64,000 nucleotides of DNA, from assembly GCF_030053345.1 (NCBI RefSeq), contig NZ_JASGBP010000010.1, positions 1-64,000 on the forward strand, given 5' to 3'. This document shows positions 1-8,846 of this stretch, piece by piece. The position numbers were made by a program, and so were the translations under genes. The notes under the pieces are model-generated. The model was not told the DNA's origin and did no database searches. It worked only from the letters and a program-made list of their open reading frames with translations. The first letter of the stretch is position 1; every line of letters starts with the position of its first letter. Source of the stretch: Flavobacterium sedimenticola. Its GTDB lineage: Bacteria > Bacteroidota > Bacteroidia > Flavobacteriales > Flavobacteriaceae.

Positions 1-2
1 GC

Positions 3-1601
3 GGATGTGCTCCAAGCGGCAGCTTCACCGGACAACCGGTAGCACCAAGCTTGTGTGAGGGCGGCACCACTACAGTAGTTTACAATGTAAGTGATAAATG
101 CTACAGTGGTTCGGTAACCAGAACCTTTACCATTACAGTGGCTCCTGCATTAATTGTCAATTCACCGGATTCAGCAGTGGTTAGTTCTTGTGATTATACC
201 GACCAGGCAGCATTGGATGCAGTATTTGCCACATGGTTAAGTCAGTTTAATGTTTCCGGAGGTTGTGCGCCAGTAGGTAATTATGGTTCACCAATAGCTC
301 CGCCATTATGTAGCGGAGGAACAACTACGGTAACTTACGTTGTGAATGATTTGTGTTCTTCTCCTGAAGTGACTGAGTCGTTTACTGTGATACCGGCACA
401 AAAACTTGAGATTAACTGCCCAGCAGACAGAACAGTAGCTTGCGGTGAAGATGCTAATTTCATTTTCAATGAATGGAGAAATTCATTTGGTTACACCGGA
501 GGTTGTGCCAATGCAACAGTAACTGACTTATCTCAATTACAATTACCTGAACCTGGAGTACCATTGGTAGTTACATTTACAGTGACTGACAATTGTCAGG
601 TTGTTTCTTGTACCGCCAGATTCATGGTGGCACCATGTGCTAATTGTACGTATACTCAAGGATATTATGGTAATGTGAATGGCGCTGCTTGTACTCCGGA
701 GGGAGAGACTTCAAATGCTAAAACAATCATGATGAATGCGGTTAATAGTGTAGGAGGAACTGTAAACTTTGGTAGTACTGTAACCGGTAATTATTTCACG
801 TTGACAATAGATAATATTACTAGTAATAATATCTTTAAAATGTTGCCGGGAGGTGGTACGCCGAGAGCTTTAGTTGGATTTGCTACTTATGACGATTATT
901 CAACATGGTCAGACAGCAATCCGTTGAGTACTAACAGAGCAAAAAGAGGCGGAATTAACAATGTGTTGTTGAGTCAGACCATGACCTTGTTCTTCAATAT
1001 GCAATTGAATGGTGAAGATTTAGCAGACTTTAATTTGTCAAGTACTTTTGTAACAGCTGATACTCAAACATGTGGTTCTAGTGTGCCGGTTGCCGGAACT
1101 GAACAACTGTTTACCATTCCTCAGGCTGTCATCAATTACTTAAATGCGAATGGTGGAGCTAATGTGGGTAATTTATTAGTATTAGCTAACAGAGCCTTAG
1201 GAGGTGAGAGTATCGGAGGTTTAACACCATCTCAGGTGAACCAAGCGGTAGATGCTATCAACAGAGGATTTGACGAATGTAGAGTATTTGTCGGAACTTC
1301 AATGCCTTCTACAGAAAGACAAGAAGATGTAAAAACAATTGCTAGCGTTGAAGCCGGTATGGGTGTTAGAATATATCCTAACCCTTATTCTGAGAACTTC
1401 AATGTAGTCTTGACGAATGCTAAAACAACTAAAGTGACTATTGCAATTTATGATATGGTAGGTAGACTTATCGAAACCAGAGAAGTTAATCCTGCTGAAA
1501 CATCAGAAATTAAAATAGGTGAGCGTTATCCGTCAGGAGTTTATAACGTAGTTGTTGGTCAAGGTGATGAAGTAAAAACACTTAAAGTCATCAAAAGATA
1601 A
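3..1601 (+). CDS. T9SS type A sorted, Cys-rich Ig/HYR-like repeat surface protein (5' truncated by window)
   Basis: The reading frame is open from the first bases, so this is the 3' end of a longer gene. The N-terminal half of the visible part holds repeats of about 90 residues with recurring Cys pairs and G-G-T-T-T-V-x-Y segments, the look of HYR/Ig-like modules in giant flavobacterial surface proteins. A non-repetitive domain of about 250 residues follows. The last ~75 residues form a type A T9SS sorting domain: YPNPYSENF, then a beta-rich stretch ending in a basic KVIKR tail. By family knowledge such proteins cross the outer membrane through T9SS and are attached to or released from the surface. 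Ligand and role are unknown. An in-frame TTG at 51 is not a credible start, because the repeat pattern continues upstream of it. Confidence 0.85.
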   Translation, partial: GCAPSGSFTGQPVAPSLCEGGTTTVVYNVSDKCYSGSVTRTFTITVAPALIVNSPDSAVVSSCDYTDQAALDAVFATWLSQFNVSGGCAPVGNYGSPIAPPLCSGGTTTVTYVVNDLCSSPEVTESFTVIPAQKLEINCPADRTVACGEDANFIFNEWRNSFGYTGGCANATVTDLSQLQLPEPGVPLVVTFTVTDNCQVVSCTARFMVAPCANCTYTQGYYGNVNGAACTPEGETSNAKTIMMNAVNSVGGTVNFGSTVTGNYFTLTIDNITSNNIFKMLPGGGTPRALVGFATYDDYSTWSDSNPLSTNRAKRGGINNVLLSQTMTLFFNMQLNGEDLADFNLSSTFVTADTQTCGSSVPVAGTEQLFTIPQAVINYLNANGGANVGNLLVLANRALGGESIGGLTPSQVNQAVDAINRGFDECRVFVGTSMPSTERQEDVKTIASVEAGMGVRIYPNPYSENFNVVLTNAKTTKVTIAIYDMVGRLIETREVNPAETSEIKIGERYPSGVYNVVVGQGDEVKTLKVIKR

Positions 1602-1621
1602 AACTTTCCGACTATAATTTA

Positions 1622-1656
1622 ACAAAAAAACCTCTTCATTATGAAGAGGTTTTTTA
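1622..1656. terminator. Bidirectional intrinsic terminator
   Basis: An inverted repeat (CCTCTTCAT / ATGAAGAGG, 1631-1649) is flanked by an A-run on the left and a T-run on the right. It lies between the convergent surface-protein gene and the terC-like gene and can terminate both. Confidence 0.85.
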
Positions 1657-1675
1657 TTTTAAAAGGTATTGCAAC

Positions 1676-2617
1676 CTATTTTGATTCGCTTCTTTTGATG
1701 GAAACAATAATTCCGATTAATAACGAGAATGCGATGAAACCTAAGGAGACCCACTCCGGAAATTTATAGTAATGAATAATGAGCATTTTAACGCCAACAA
1801 ATGTCAATATAGCAATCAAACTATATTCCAAATAGCTGAATTTTTCGAGCATGTTGGCCAAAAAGAAATACATCGACCGAAGTCCCAAGATTGCAAAAAT
1901 ATTAGAGCTAAACACTAAAAAAGGATCAGAGGTAATCGCCAAAATAGCAGGAACACTATCCAATGCAAAAAGCATATCCATTACTTCGATAACAATCAAT
2001 GCAACAAAAAGTGGTGTTGCTGCAGTGATGTGTCTTCTTTTTACAAAAAAATGTTCCCCATCGGCATGACTCGTAATCGGCATTATTTTTCTTAGATTTC
2101 TGTATACAAATGATTTTTTCGGATTGAACTCTTCTTCCTCTCCTTTAAATAACATTTTGAAAGCGGTAAAAATTAAAAATGCTCCGAATAAATAAGTCAT
2201 CCAAGAGAATTTATTAATCAGAATTACGCCAAAGAAAATCATCAATCCTCTAAAAACAATAGCGCCAATAATTCCCCAAAACAATACCCTGTGCTGGTAT
2301 TTTTGCGGAATTTTGAATGAAGCAAAAATGACCGCAATCACAAATATATTGTCCACACTCAACGAGAGTTCTATCAAATAACCCGTTATAAACTTCATCG
2401 ACGCTACCGCTGGCTTAATACCGGTTGGATTGGCAATGTACTCATTGCTGTATAGCCAATTCACTACAATACTGAATATGAATGAAAGTGTAACCCAAAT
2501 GGCGGTCCACATTCCGGCCTCTTTGGGTTTAATGATGTGTGGATTTTTATTAAAAACACCCAAATCGAGAGCCAGAAAAAGAAAAATAAAGCCAAGAAAA
2601 ATAATCCAAACGGTCAT
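1676..2617 (-). CDS. TerC/Alx-family integral membrane protein
   Basis: The 313-residue product has about eight or nine hydrophobic segments. It carries the family's acidic membrane motifs: SLSVDNIFVIAVIF around residue 85 and DMLFALDSVPAILAIT around residue 215, whose Asp residues are thought to handle metal. TerC/Alx proteins act in the inner membrane; members are linked to tellurite resistance and manganese export. The length fits the family. The gene stands alone, ending at a shared terminator and diverging from the glutamine synthetase gene. A TATATTTG box sits about 22 bases upstream of the start. The transported ion cannot be read from sequence. Confidence 0.9.
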   Translation of the reverse strand: MTVWIIFLGFIFLFLALDLGVFNKNPHIIKPKEAGMWTAIWVTLSFIFSIVVNWLYSNEYIANPTGIKPAVASMKFITGYLIELSLSVDNIFVIAVIFASFKIPQKYQHRVLFWGIIGAIVFRGLMIFFGVILINKFSWMTYLFGAFLIFTAFKMLFKGEEEEFNPKKSFVYRNLRKIMPITSHADGEHFFVKRRHITAATPLFVALIVIEVMDMLFALDSVPAILAITSDPFLVFSSNIFAILGLRSMYFFLANMLEKFSYLEYSLIAILTFVGVKMLIIHYYKFPEWVSLGFIAFSLLIGIIVSIKRSESK

Positions 2618-2638
2618 AATGTATCTATTTAGTTGCTA

Positions 2639-2646
2639 CAAATATA
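2639..2646 (-). promoter_or_regulatory. -7 box (TATATTTG) for terC-like gene
   Basis: On the minus strand the sequence reads TATATTTG, matching the Bacteroidetes TAnnTTTG element, 22 bases before the terC-like start codon. No TTG element at the usual 17-23 base spacing is seen. Confidence 0.5.
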
Positions 2647-2773
2647 GTGGTTTGTATTTTCAATGCTGTACAATTAACGAGTCCTAAAGAAAATAAATGG
2701 ACACAAAAAATGTTTAAAATAAAATACCCCTAAAAAAAATAGGGGGTACTTTATTTTTAAAAACAAATATTGC

Positions 2774-2781
2774 TATATTTG
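2774..2781 (+). promoter_or_regulatory. -7 box (TATATTTG) for glutamine synthetase
   Basis: TATATTTG matches the Bacteroidetes TAnnTTTG element 41 bases before the glutamine synthetase ATG. The -33 element is not evident, which could mean an activator is needed; that last point is inference. Confidence 0.5.
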
Positions 2782-2822
2782 CATCAAAATATTAAGGGTA
2801 TAATTAAAAAAAAATAATTTTT

Positions 2823-5012
2823 ATGTCAACTTTACGTTTCCAAGCATTAAAAGATGCAGCAGACAGAAAGCCTGTGAAATTTGAAGAAACCGATAAAAAA
2901 TCGGTTATCTTCGGTTCTAATGTGTTTAATGATAAAGCCATGAGGCAGTTTTTAACTCCCGATGCTTATAAAGGTGTAAAAGATGCCATACAGCATGGAA
3001 CTAAAATTGACAGAAAGTTAGCCGATTATATTGCCATGGGTATGAAAGAGTGGGCAGTGGCCAAAGGTGTTACACATTATACCCACTGGTTTCAACCCTT
3101 GACCGGAACAACTGCAGAAAAGCATGATGCTTTTTTTGAAACTTCCTACGATGGTTCCGACCCGTTAGAAAAATTCGGTGGCGGACAATTGGTACAACAA
3201 GAGCCGGACGCTTCTTCTTTCCCGAACGGCGGTATCCGAAATACGTTTGAGGCTCGTGGGTATACGGCTTGGGATCCAACGTCACCGGCGTTTATCTTTG
3301 GCACAACCTTATGTATTCCAACGGTATTTATCAGTTATACCGGCGAGGCTTTAGATTATAAAACACCATTATTGCGCGCCTTAAATGCAGTGGATGAAGC
3401 CGCGACAGAAGTGTGTAAGTATTTCGATAAAAATGTAAAAAAAGTAACCGCTACTTTAGGTTGGGAGCAAGAGTATTTCTTGGTAGATAGTTCATTGGCC
3501 AATTCTCGTCCCGACTTACTGTTAACCGGGCGTACCTTGTTGGGTCATACTTCTGCTAAAGGACAACAATTAGACGATCATTACTTTGGGTCTATCCCGT
3601 CTCGTGCCTTAAATTTTATGCGAGAATTAGAGGAAGAGTGTATGTATCTCGGTATTCCGGTAAAAACCCGTCACAATGAAGTGGCGCCTAATCAGTTTGA
3701 GTTGGCTCCTATTTTCGAAGAAACAAATTTGGCCGTAGATCACAATTCTTTATTGATGGATGTAATGTCGAAAGTAGCAGAGCGCCATGACTTTAAAGTG
3801 TTATTCCACGAAAAACCTTTTAAAGGAGTAAACGGTTCCGGAAAGCACAACAACTGGTCATTGGCTACCGACACCGGTGTCAATTTATTGTCTCCGGGCA
3901 AAACACCCATGAGCAATTTGCAATTTTTGTCTTTCTTTATCAATACCATCAAAGCGGTACAAGAATATGAAGAATTATTAAGAGCTTCTATTGCTACGGC
4001 CAGCAATGACCACCGATTGGGAGCTAATGAAGCACCTCCGGCCATCATTTCGGTATTCATCGGAGCGCAGTTAACCAAAGTTCTTGAAGAATTGGAAGGT
4101 GTTACCAAAGGAAAACTGTCTCCGGAAGAAAAAACCGATTTAAAATTAAATGTAGTAGGTAAAATTCCGGACGTATTGTTAGACAATACCGATCGAAACC
4201 GAACCTCTCCGTTTGCTTTTACCGGAAATAAATTTGAATTCCGCGCCGTTGGTTCTTCAGCCAACTGTGCCAATGCCATGACTACCTTAAATTCTATTGT
4301 GGCCAAACAATTGAAAGAATTCAAAAAAGAAGTGGACACTTTAATTGAGAAAAAAGATTTAAAGAAAGATGAGGCTATTTTCAACGTGTTGAGAGAATAC
4401 ATCAAACAAACCAAGAATATTCTTTTCGAAGGTGACGGCTATAGTGATGCTTGGGAAAAAGAGGCTAAAAAACGCGGCTTAAGTAATCATAAAACGACTC
4501 CGGCTGCTTTAAAAGCGAAGGTTTCTAAAAAAGCATTGGAATTGTTTCACGATTTGAATGTGATGAATCATGTAGAAGTGGAAGCGCGATACGAAATTGA
4601 ATTGGAAGAATACACCAAAAAAATCCAAATTGAGGGTCGCGTTCTAGGGGATATTGCTCGTAATCACGTGATTCCAACCGCTATCCGTTATCAAAATACG
4701 CTTATCGAAAATGTGCGTGGCTTAAAAGAAATCTTTGGTAAAGATTTTGAGAAAATTGCCAAAGAGCAAATTTTCTTAATCAAAGAAATTTCTGCCCATA
4801 TCGAAGGTATTAATACGAATGTAGAAGCCATGACTGAAGCTCGTAAAAAAGCCAATGCTTTAACCGATGCTCAAAAAATGGCCGAAGCCTATTGCGATAA
4901 AGTCAAGCCTTACTTTGAAATTATCCGCGAGCATTGTGATAAATTAGAACTCTTGGTTGACGACGAAATTTGGACATTAACCAAATACAGAGAACTGTTG
5001 TTTACCCGATAA
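2823..5012 (+). CDS. glnN: Glutamine synthetase type III
   Basis: The 729-residue protein has the length of the GSIII class and is much longer than GSI or GSII. GSIII makes glutamine from glutamate, ammonia and ATP in the cytoplasm and is the usual ammonia-assimilating enzyme of Bacteroidetes. Visible landmarks are GWEQEYFLVD near residue 212 (metal-binding Glu), NQFELAP near 292, the HNNWSL segment near 340, and DRNRTSPFAFTGNKFEFR near 457, the GSIII form of the catalytic core. The C-terminal ~200 residues are helical and specific to this class. The gene is monocistronic, with its own promoter box and a strong downstream terminator. Some annotators use glnA for this gene. Confidence 0.95.
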   Translation: MSTLRFQALKDAADRKPVKFEETDKKSVIFGSNVFNDKAMRQFLTPDAYKGVKDAIQHGTKIDRKLADYIAMGMKEWAVAKGVTHYTHWFQPLTGTTAEKHDAFFETSYDGSDPLEKFGGGQLVQQEPDASSFPNGGIRNTFEARGYTAWDPTSPAFIFGTTLCIPTVFISYTGEALDYKTPLLRALNAVDEAATEVCKYFDKNVKKVTATLGWEQEYFLVDSSLANSRPDLLLTGRTLLGHTSAKGQQLDDHYFGSIPSRALNFMRELEEECMYLGIPVKTRHNEVAPNQFELAPIFEETNLAVDHNSLLMDVMSKVAERHDFKVLFHEKPFKGVNGSGKHNNWSLATDTGVNLLSPGKTPMSNLQFLSFFINTIKAVQEYEELLRASIATASNDHRLGANEAPPAIISVFIGAQLTKVLEELEGVTKGKLSPEEKTDLKLNVVGKIPDVLLDNTDRNRTSPFAFTGNKFEFRAVGSSANCANAMTTLNSIVAKQLKEFKKEVDTLIEKKDLKKDEAIFNVLREYIKQTKNILFEGDGYSDAWEKEAKKRGLSNHKTTPAALKAKVSKKALELFHDLNVMNHVEVEARYEIELEEYTKKIQIEGRVLGDIARNHVIPTAIRYQNTLIENVRGLKEIFGKDFEKIAKEQIFLIKEISAHIEGINTNVEAMTEARKKANALTDAQKMAEAYCDKVKPYFEIIREHCDKLELLVDDEIWTLTKYRELLFTR

Positions 5013-5034
5013 TTTTTCTGATTCTACAGCTTAT

Positions 5035-5070
5035 ACACCCGACAGTTTTTAAAATTGTCGGGTGTTTTTA
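5035..5070 (+). terminator. Intrinsic terminator after glutamine synthetase
   Basis: A perfect 10-bp stem (ACACCCGACA / TGTCGGGTGT) with an 11-base loop is followed by a T-run, 23 bases after the stop codon. Confidence 0.9.
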
Positions 5071-5114
5071 TATTAAAAATGGCGTAACTTCGTTATACTA
5101 AATATCTCTAACCC

Positions 5115-6002
5115 ATGTTACGCAAAATCAGTATTCTTTTTATTCTTATTTGCGGTGTAGAATTGTCTGCCCAAGAACAGATTAGTTTCTATTTCGACAG
5201 CAATAAATTTGAGCTGAATAAAAAGGAGACGAATAAGTTAAACCAATGGATTTTAACCAATAACAACAATAAAATTGTTGCCATTCATGGGTTTACCGAT
5301 GAAGACGGTACCACCGGATTCAACGATACCTTGGCCCGCAAAAGAGTCGATTTTGTTTACGGAATTGTCAAAGGTCAAATCAAAATTCGAGACGATTTTA
5401 AAACCTTGAGTTTTGGTGAAAAGTTTCAACAGTCGGCCAATAAAGCCGAAAACCGAAAGGTTACCGTCTATTATATTTTAGAAAAAGATATTCTTCGGGA
5501 AAATGAGATTTTGGGAATTCAAGAAGAAAAAGCACCGGAAGAAGCCAAGCCCGAAATCAACTATCCCGAAACCTTGGTTTTTGAAAATCCCAACGGCACC
5601 AAGTCAGAGTTTAAACTCGATCGTGCGTTTATGAACAAAGTCGGTCATGCACAACCCGGGGAAAAACTCAAAATTGACAACCTCAATTTTATCGTGAATA
5701 CTTTTGCGGTTGTCCCCGAATCCCGTGGAAAAATGTATGAACTGCTATTGGTATTGCAAAACAATCCGCAATTGAAAATAGAAATTCACGGCCATTTGTG
5801 TTGCATGCCTACTGATCGCCTCGATTTGTCTACGCAACGGGCTAAGGCCATTTATAATTTTTTGGTGGCCAATCAAATTTATCCGGCGCGTCTTTCCTAT
5901 AAAGGTTTCGGAAGTACACAGCCCATTTATCCGTTACCCGAGAAAAATGAAGCCGAGCGAGCCGCCAATAGACGTGTGGAAATTTTAATTGTAGCGAATT
6001 AG
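5115..6002 (+). CDS. Secreted double OmpA-like domain protein, copy 1
   Basis: The 295-residue protein has a signal peptide (hydrophobic segment then ELSAQ, cleavage near residue 20) and no lipobox or beta-barrel. Two OmpA-like modules follow one another. The first (about 22-125) keeps GFTDEDG and ends ENRKVTVYY. The second (about 185-295) has GHLCCMP in place of the usual G-H-T-D and ends with NRRVEILIV. OmpA-like domains normally bind the diaminopimelate of peptidoglycan through an Asp and an Arg, and in the second module the Asp position is occupied by a Cys pair. The next gene, one base downstream, is a paralogue, so this is a tandem duplication in one operon. The role is inferred to be periplasmic, possibly cell-wall binding. 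Confidence 0.8.
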   Translation: MLRKISILFILICGVELSAQEQISFYFDSNKFELNKKETNKLNQWILTNNNNKIVAIHGFTDEDGTTGFNDTLARKRVDFVYGIVKGQIKIRDDFKTLSFGEKFQQSANKAENRKVTVYYILEKDILRENEILGIQEEKAPEEAKPEINYPETLVFENPNGTKSEFKLDRAFMNKVGHAQPGEKLKIDNLNFIVNTFAVVPESRGKMYELLLVLQNNPQLKIEIHGHLCCMPTDRLDLSTQRAKAIYNFLVANQIYPARLSYKGFGSTQPIYPLPEKNEAERAANRRVEILIVAN

Positions 6003-6003
6003 C

Positions 6004-6774
6004 ATGAAAAAAATCGCGGTTATATGGATTTTATTGCTGCCGCTTTTGGGATTTTCTCAAAAGCAGTTTGTAGTTTTTTTCGATTTCAACAAAGATTTTC
6101 CCAATCCGAGTTCGATACTCGAGCTCAATCAATGGATAGCCAACCATAGAAACATTGAAATTACCAAATTGCAAGGGTTTTGCGATAGTATCGATACCAA
6201 AGATTACAACAGGAAGTTGGCCGAACGACGCATCGAAAGTGTGCGCGAACTTTTGGAAAAAAGTGGTTTGAAATTCAGTCAAGTATTAGAAAAAGTAGCG
6301 TTCGGAAAAGAATTTAAGCAATCTAAAGTCCAAGCCGAGAACCGAAAAGTCACCATTTTTTACACTGAAGCAGCGCCCGTAGTTCCCGAAAACGAATTGA
6401 TTAAAAAGATAAAGGAATCCAAAGTAGGCGAGACCATCAAGTTACCTAACCTATACTTTTTTAATAATTCGGCGCGAATTGTGCCTAAATCAGAAACTAC
6501 CTTGTATGATTTGCTCTGTGCGCTCGAGGAAAATCCAAACATCAAAATCGAAATCCAAGGTCATATTTGTTGCCAAACGGTGGAAGACAGAAATGACGTT
6601 TCTACGGCAAGAGCGCGAGCGATTTACAATTATTTGCTGCGCAATAAAATCGACAGAAAGCGAATGAAATTCAAAGGCTATGGCGTTTCACGTCCGATTC
6701 ATCGTATTCCCGAACGAACCGAGGCGGAAGCGGATGAAAACCGCCGTGTCGAAATTTTGATAATTGAAAAATGA
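6004..6774 (+). CDS. Secreted double OmpA-like domain protein, copy 2
   Basis: The 256-residue paralogue of the preceding protein has a signal peptide ending near LLGFSQ and then the same two OmpA-like modules. The first has GFCDS and ENRKVTIFY; the second has GHICCQTVEDRND and ends NRRVEILII. The Cys-Cys pair in the second module is conserved between the copies although the surrounding sequence has diverged, which suggests it is functional (disulfide or metal). The start follows the previous stop by one base, so the pair is cotranscribed and probably translationally coupled. No partner is encoded beside them. Confidence 0.8.
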   Translation: MKKIAVIWILLLPLLGFSQKQFVVFFDFNKDFPNPSSILELNQWIANHRNIEITKLQGFCDSIDTKDYNRKLAERRIESVRELLEKSGLKFSQVLEKVAFGKEFKQSKVQAENRKVTIFYTEAAPVVPENELIKKIKESKVGETIKLPNLYFFNNSARIVPKSETTLYDLLCALEENPNIKIEIQGHICCQTVEDRNDVSTARARAIYNYLLRNKIDRKRMKFKGYGVSRPIHRIPERTEAEADENRRVEILIIEK

Positions 6775-6868
6775 TTTGAGAATCGGAGGATTTGAGAATT
6801 TGAAAGTAATATCCATTCAAATAAATGAAATTTCATCTTCAAATCTTCCAATTGACACATTTTCAAAT

Positions 6869-6876
6869 TATCTTTG
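6869..6876 (+). promoter_or_regulatory. -7 box (TATCTTTG) for purM
   Basis: TATCTTTG fits TAnnTTTG and lies 25 bases before the purM ATG at 6902. Its position supports 6902 rather than the in-frame upstream start at 6764. Confidence 0.5.
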
Positions 6877-6901
6877 CGCCACAACAACACAACACTACAC
6901 A

Positions 6902-8080
6902 ATGAGTTCTGATAACAGCAAACGCTACAATCTGCGCGGAGTTTCGGCTTCCAAAGAAGATGTGCACAATGCCATCAAAAACATCGATAAAGGATTATTT
7001 CCCAAAGCTTTCTGCAAAATTGTTCCGGATTATTTAACCTATGATGAGGATTATTGTTTGATTATGCATGCCGACGGAGCCGGAACCAAGTCGTCTTTGG
7101 CGTATCTGTATTGGAAAGAAACCGGGGATATTTCGGTTTGGAAAGGAATCGCGCAAGATGCCCTAATCATGAATATCGACGATTTATTGTGCGTAGGTGC
7201 TACTGATAATATTTTGTTATCCTCTACTATCGGAAGAAATAAAAATCTAATTCCGGCCGAAGTCATTTCGGCGATTATCAACGGGACTGAAGAGCTAATC
7301 GCAGAGCTTAAGGCATTTGGAGTAACCATCCATTCTACCGGTGGCGAAACCGCCGATGTGGGCGACTTAGTGCGCACCATCATTGTCGATTCTACTGTAA
7401 CGGCACGCATGAAGCGCAGTGATGTGATTGATAATGCCAACATCCAACCCGGTGATGTGATTGTGGGTTTGGCTTCTTTCGGTCAGGCTCAATACGAAAA
7501 AAGTTACAACGGTGGTATGGGAAGTAATGGATTAACTTCGGCGCGTCATGATGTTTTTGCGAAATATTTGGCCCAAAAATATCCGGAGAGTTTTGATGCG
7601 GCTGTACCGACCGAGTTAGTATATTCGGGAACTACTAAATTAACCGATAGCGTGGAAGGTTCCCCTATCGATGCCGGGAAATTAGTGTTGTCGCCTACCC
7701 GAACCTATGCGCCGATTATCAAAGCTATTTTAGATAAATATACCCCAAAAGACATCCATGGCATGGTACATTGCAGTGGTGGTGCGCAAACTAAAGTGCT
7801 GCATTTTGTCGACAATGTTCATGTGATTAAAGATAACTTGTTTCCGGTACCGCCGTTGTTCAAATTGATTCAAGAAAATTCCAAAACCGATTGGAAAGAA
7901 ATGTACCAGGTATTCAATTGTGGACATCGCATGGAATTATATGTACCGCAGGAAATAGCCACTGATATTATAAGTATTTCAGAGTCCTTTGGTGTCTCAG
8001 CCAAAATTGTTGGAAGGGTAGCGGCTTCTGAAAATAAAAAACTCACCATAAAAAGTGAGTTTGGAACCTTTGAATATTAA
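6902..8080 (+). CDS. purM: AIR synthase (phosphoribosylformylglycinamidine cyclo-ligase), Bacteroidetes type
   Basis: The 392-residue product belongs to the PurM superfamily. It shows ADGAGTKSSLAYLYW near residue 56 (equivalent of the D-G-x-G-T-K substrate loop), a central Gly-rich FGQAQYEKSYNGGMG segment, and HSTGGETADVGD in the ATP-binding half. PurM closes the imidazole ring of AIR in purine synthesis. The protein is longer than the ~345 residues of E. coli PurM, as is usual in Bacteroidetes, where it is often listed as AIR synthase-related. An in-frame ATG at 6764 lies inside the end of the previous gene and would add a low-complexity leader, so 6902 is preferred. purA lies about 20 kb away in the window. 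Confidence 0.85.
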   Translation: MSSDNSKRYNLRGVSASKEDVHNAIKNIDKGLFPKAFCKIVPDYLTYDEDYCLIMHADGAGTKSSLAYLYWKETGDISVWKGIAQDALIMNIDDLLCVGATDNILLSSTIGRNKNLIPAEVISAIINGTEELIAELKAFGVTIHSTGGETADVGDLVRTIIVDSTVTARMKRSDVIDNANIQPGDVIVGLASFGQAQYEKSYNGGMGSNGLTSARHDVFAKYLAQKYPESFDAAVPTELVYSGTTKLTDSVEGSPIDAGKLVLSPTRTYAPIIKAILDKYTPKDIHGMVHCSGGAQTKVLHFVDNVHVIKDNLFPVPPLFKLIQENSKTDWKEMYQVFNCGHRMELYVPQEIATDIISISESFGVSAKIVGRVAASENKKLTIKSEFGTFEY

Positions 8081-8089
8081 AAGTAGGTT

Positions 8090-8518
8090 ATGACAATCCA
8101 TCTCAAAAACGGTATCGAAAAGTTACTTTTCGGAATGCAACAAAACCATGTGGAGGCTATTTACGGCAAACCCGATAAACAGTATAAGGATGAAGATGGG
8201 AATGTGATAGTAATGTACAACACGTTCCAATGGAGTTTGACTTTTTATGCCGATGAAGATTTTCGTTTAGGCTATATCAGTTGTTCGAACCCTGAAGTGA
8301 CTATTTTAGAGCAGCAAGTAATGGGAAGAAAGACTGAAGAAGTGAAACAATCATTGCCTTTTAAAGCCTGGTCTGTTGAAGATTTTGACTCTTTTGAAAA
8401 TCATTTCAACGAAAGCAATTGGCTTATCTTACAATCAGAGTACGGAGTAGTTATTCGAGTAGAAATCGGAGCCATTATCAAAGACAACGACGAATTTGAC
8501 TGGAAGTTTAAAGCCTAA
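8090..8518 (+). CDS. Hypothetical protein, 142 aa, cotranscribed with purM
   Basis: This small soluble protein has no signal peptide, membrane segment or motif I recognise. It begins with MTIHLKNGIEKLLFGM followed by EAIYGKPDK; the G-M...V-E-x-x-Y-G-K-P-D pattern resembles small Bacteroidetes proteins of unknown function, and the remainder is acidic and aromatic-rich. It starts 10 bases after purM and is probably in its transcript. Its last codons overlap the stop of the convergent clpS gene by 4 bases. Confidence 0.75.
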   Translation: MTIHLKNGIEKLLFGMQQNHVEAIYGKPDKQYKDEDGNVIVMYNTFQWSLTFYADEDFRLGYISCSNPEVTILEQQVMGRKTEEVKQSLPFKAWSVEDFDSFENHFNESNWLILQSEYGVVIRVEIGAIIKDNDEFDWKFKA

Positions 8519-8790
8519 ATAATCTCGGCACTCAAACCGGCTTCCAATAATTGGGTGCATTGTGGTTTGAGTTCATCATAAGCACCTGTTTTTACGGTAC
8601 ATTTTCCTTTATAATGTACAATTATAGCACATTGCTCGGCTTGTTCGGCAGTGTGTTGGCATACGCGAATTAAGGTGTCAATTACATGATCAAAAGTATT
8701 TACATCGTCATTGTACAACACAATTTCGTTGTTGGTACCCACTAATTCTTCTACTAATACGTCTTCTTGTACTTTTTCTATCGTGTTCAT
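8515..8790 (-). CDS. clpS: ATP-dependent Clp protease adaptor ClpS
   Basis: The 91-residue protein has the ClpS core: LYNDDVNTFDHVID near residue 26 contributes the N-degron pocket, and the VCQHTAEQAEQCA helix and VHYKGKCTVKTG segment follow. ClpS delivers N-end-rule substrates to ClpA/ClpC-ClpP in the cytoplasm. The gene lies 56 bases downstream of prmA, in the same direction, an arrangement common in Bacteroidetes. Confidence 0.93.
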   Translation of the reverse strand: MNTIEKVQEDVLVEELVGTNNEIVLYNDDVNTFDHVIDTLIRVCQHTAEQAEQCAIIVHYKGKCTVKTGAYDELKPQCTQLLEAGLSAEII

Positions 8791-8846
8791 GTATTCGGTT
8801 TCGAGTTTAAGGTTTCGGTTCGATTGGCTAAACTAGGAACGTTCTG

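Noticed and set aside
3740..4414. 224-codon open frame antisense to glutamine synthetase
   Set aside because: It is the mirror of a strongly coding gene with regular codon use; no signal, motif or promoter supports it.
6764..6901. Longer purM start at 6764
   Set aside because: The extension overlaps the end of the OmpA-like gene, is low-complexity, and contains the TATCTTTG promoter box; the ATG at 6902 gives a normal AIR synthase N-terminus.
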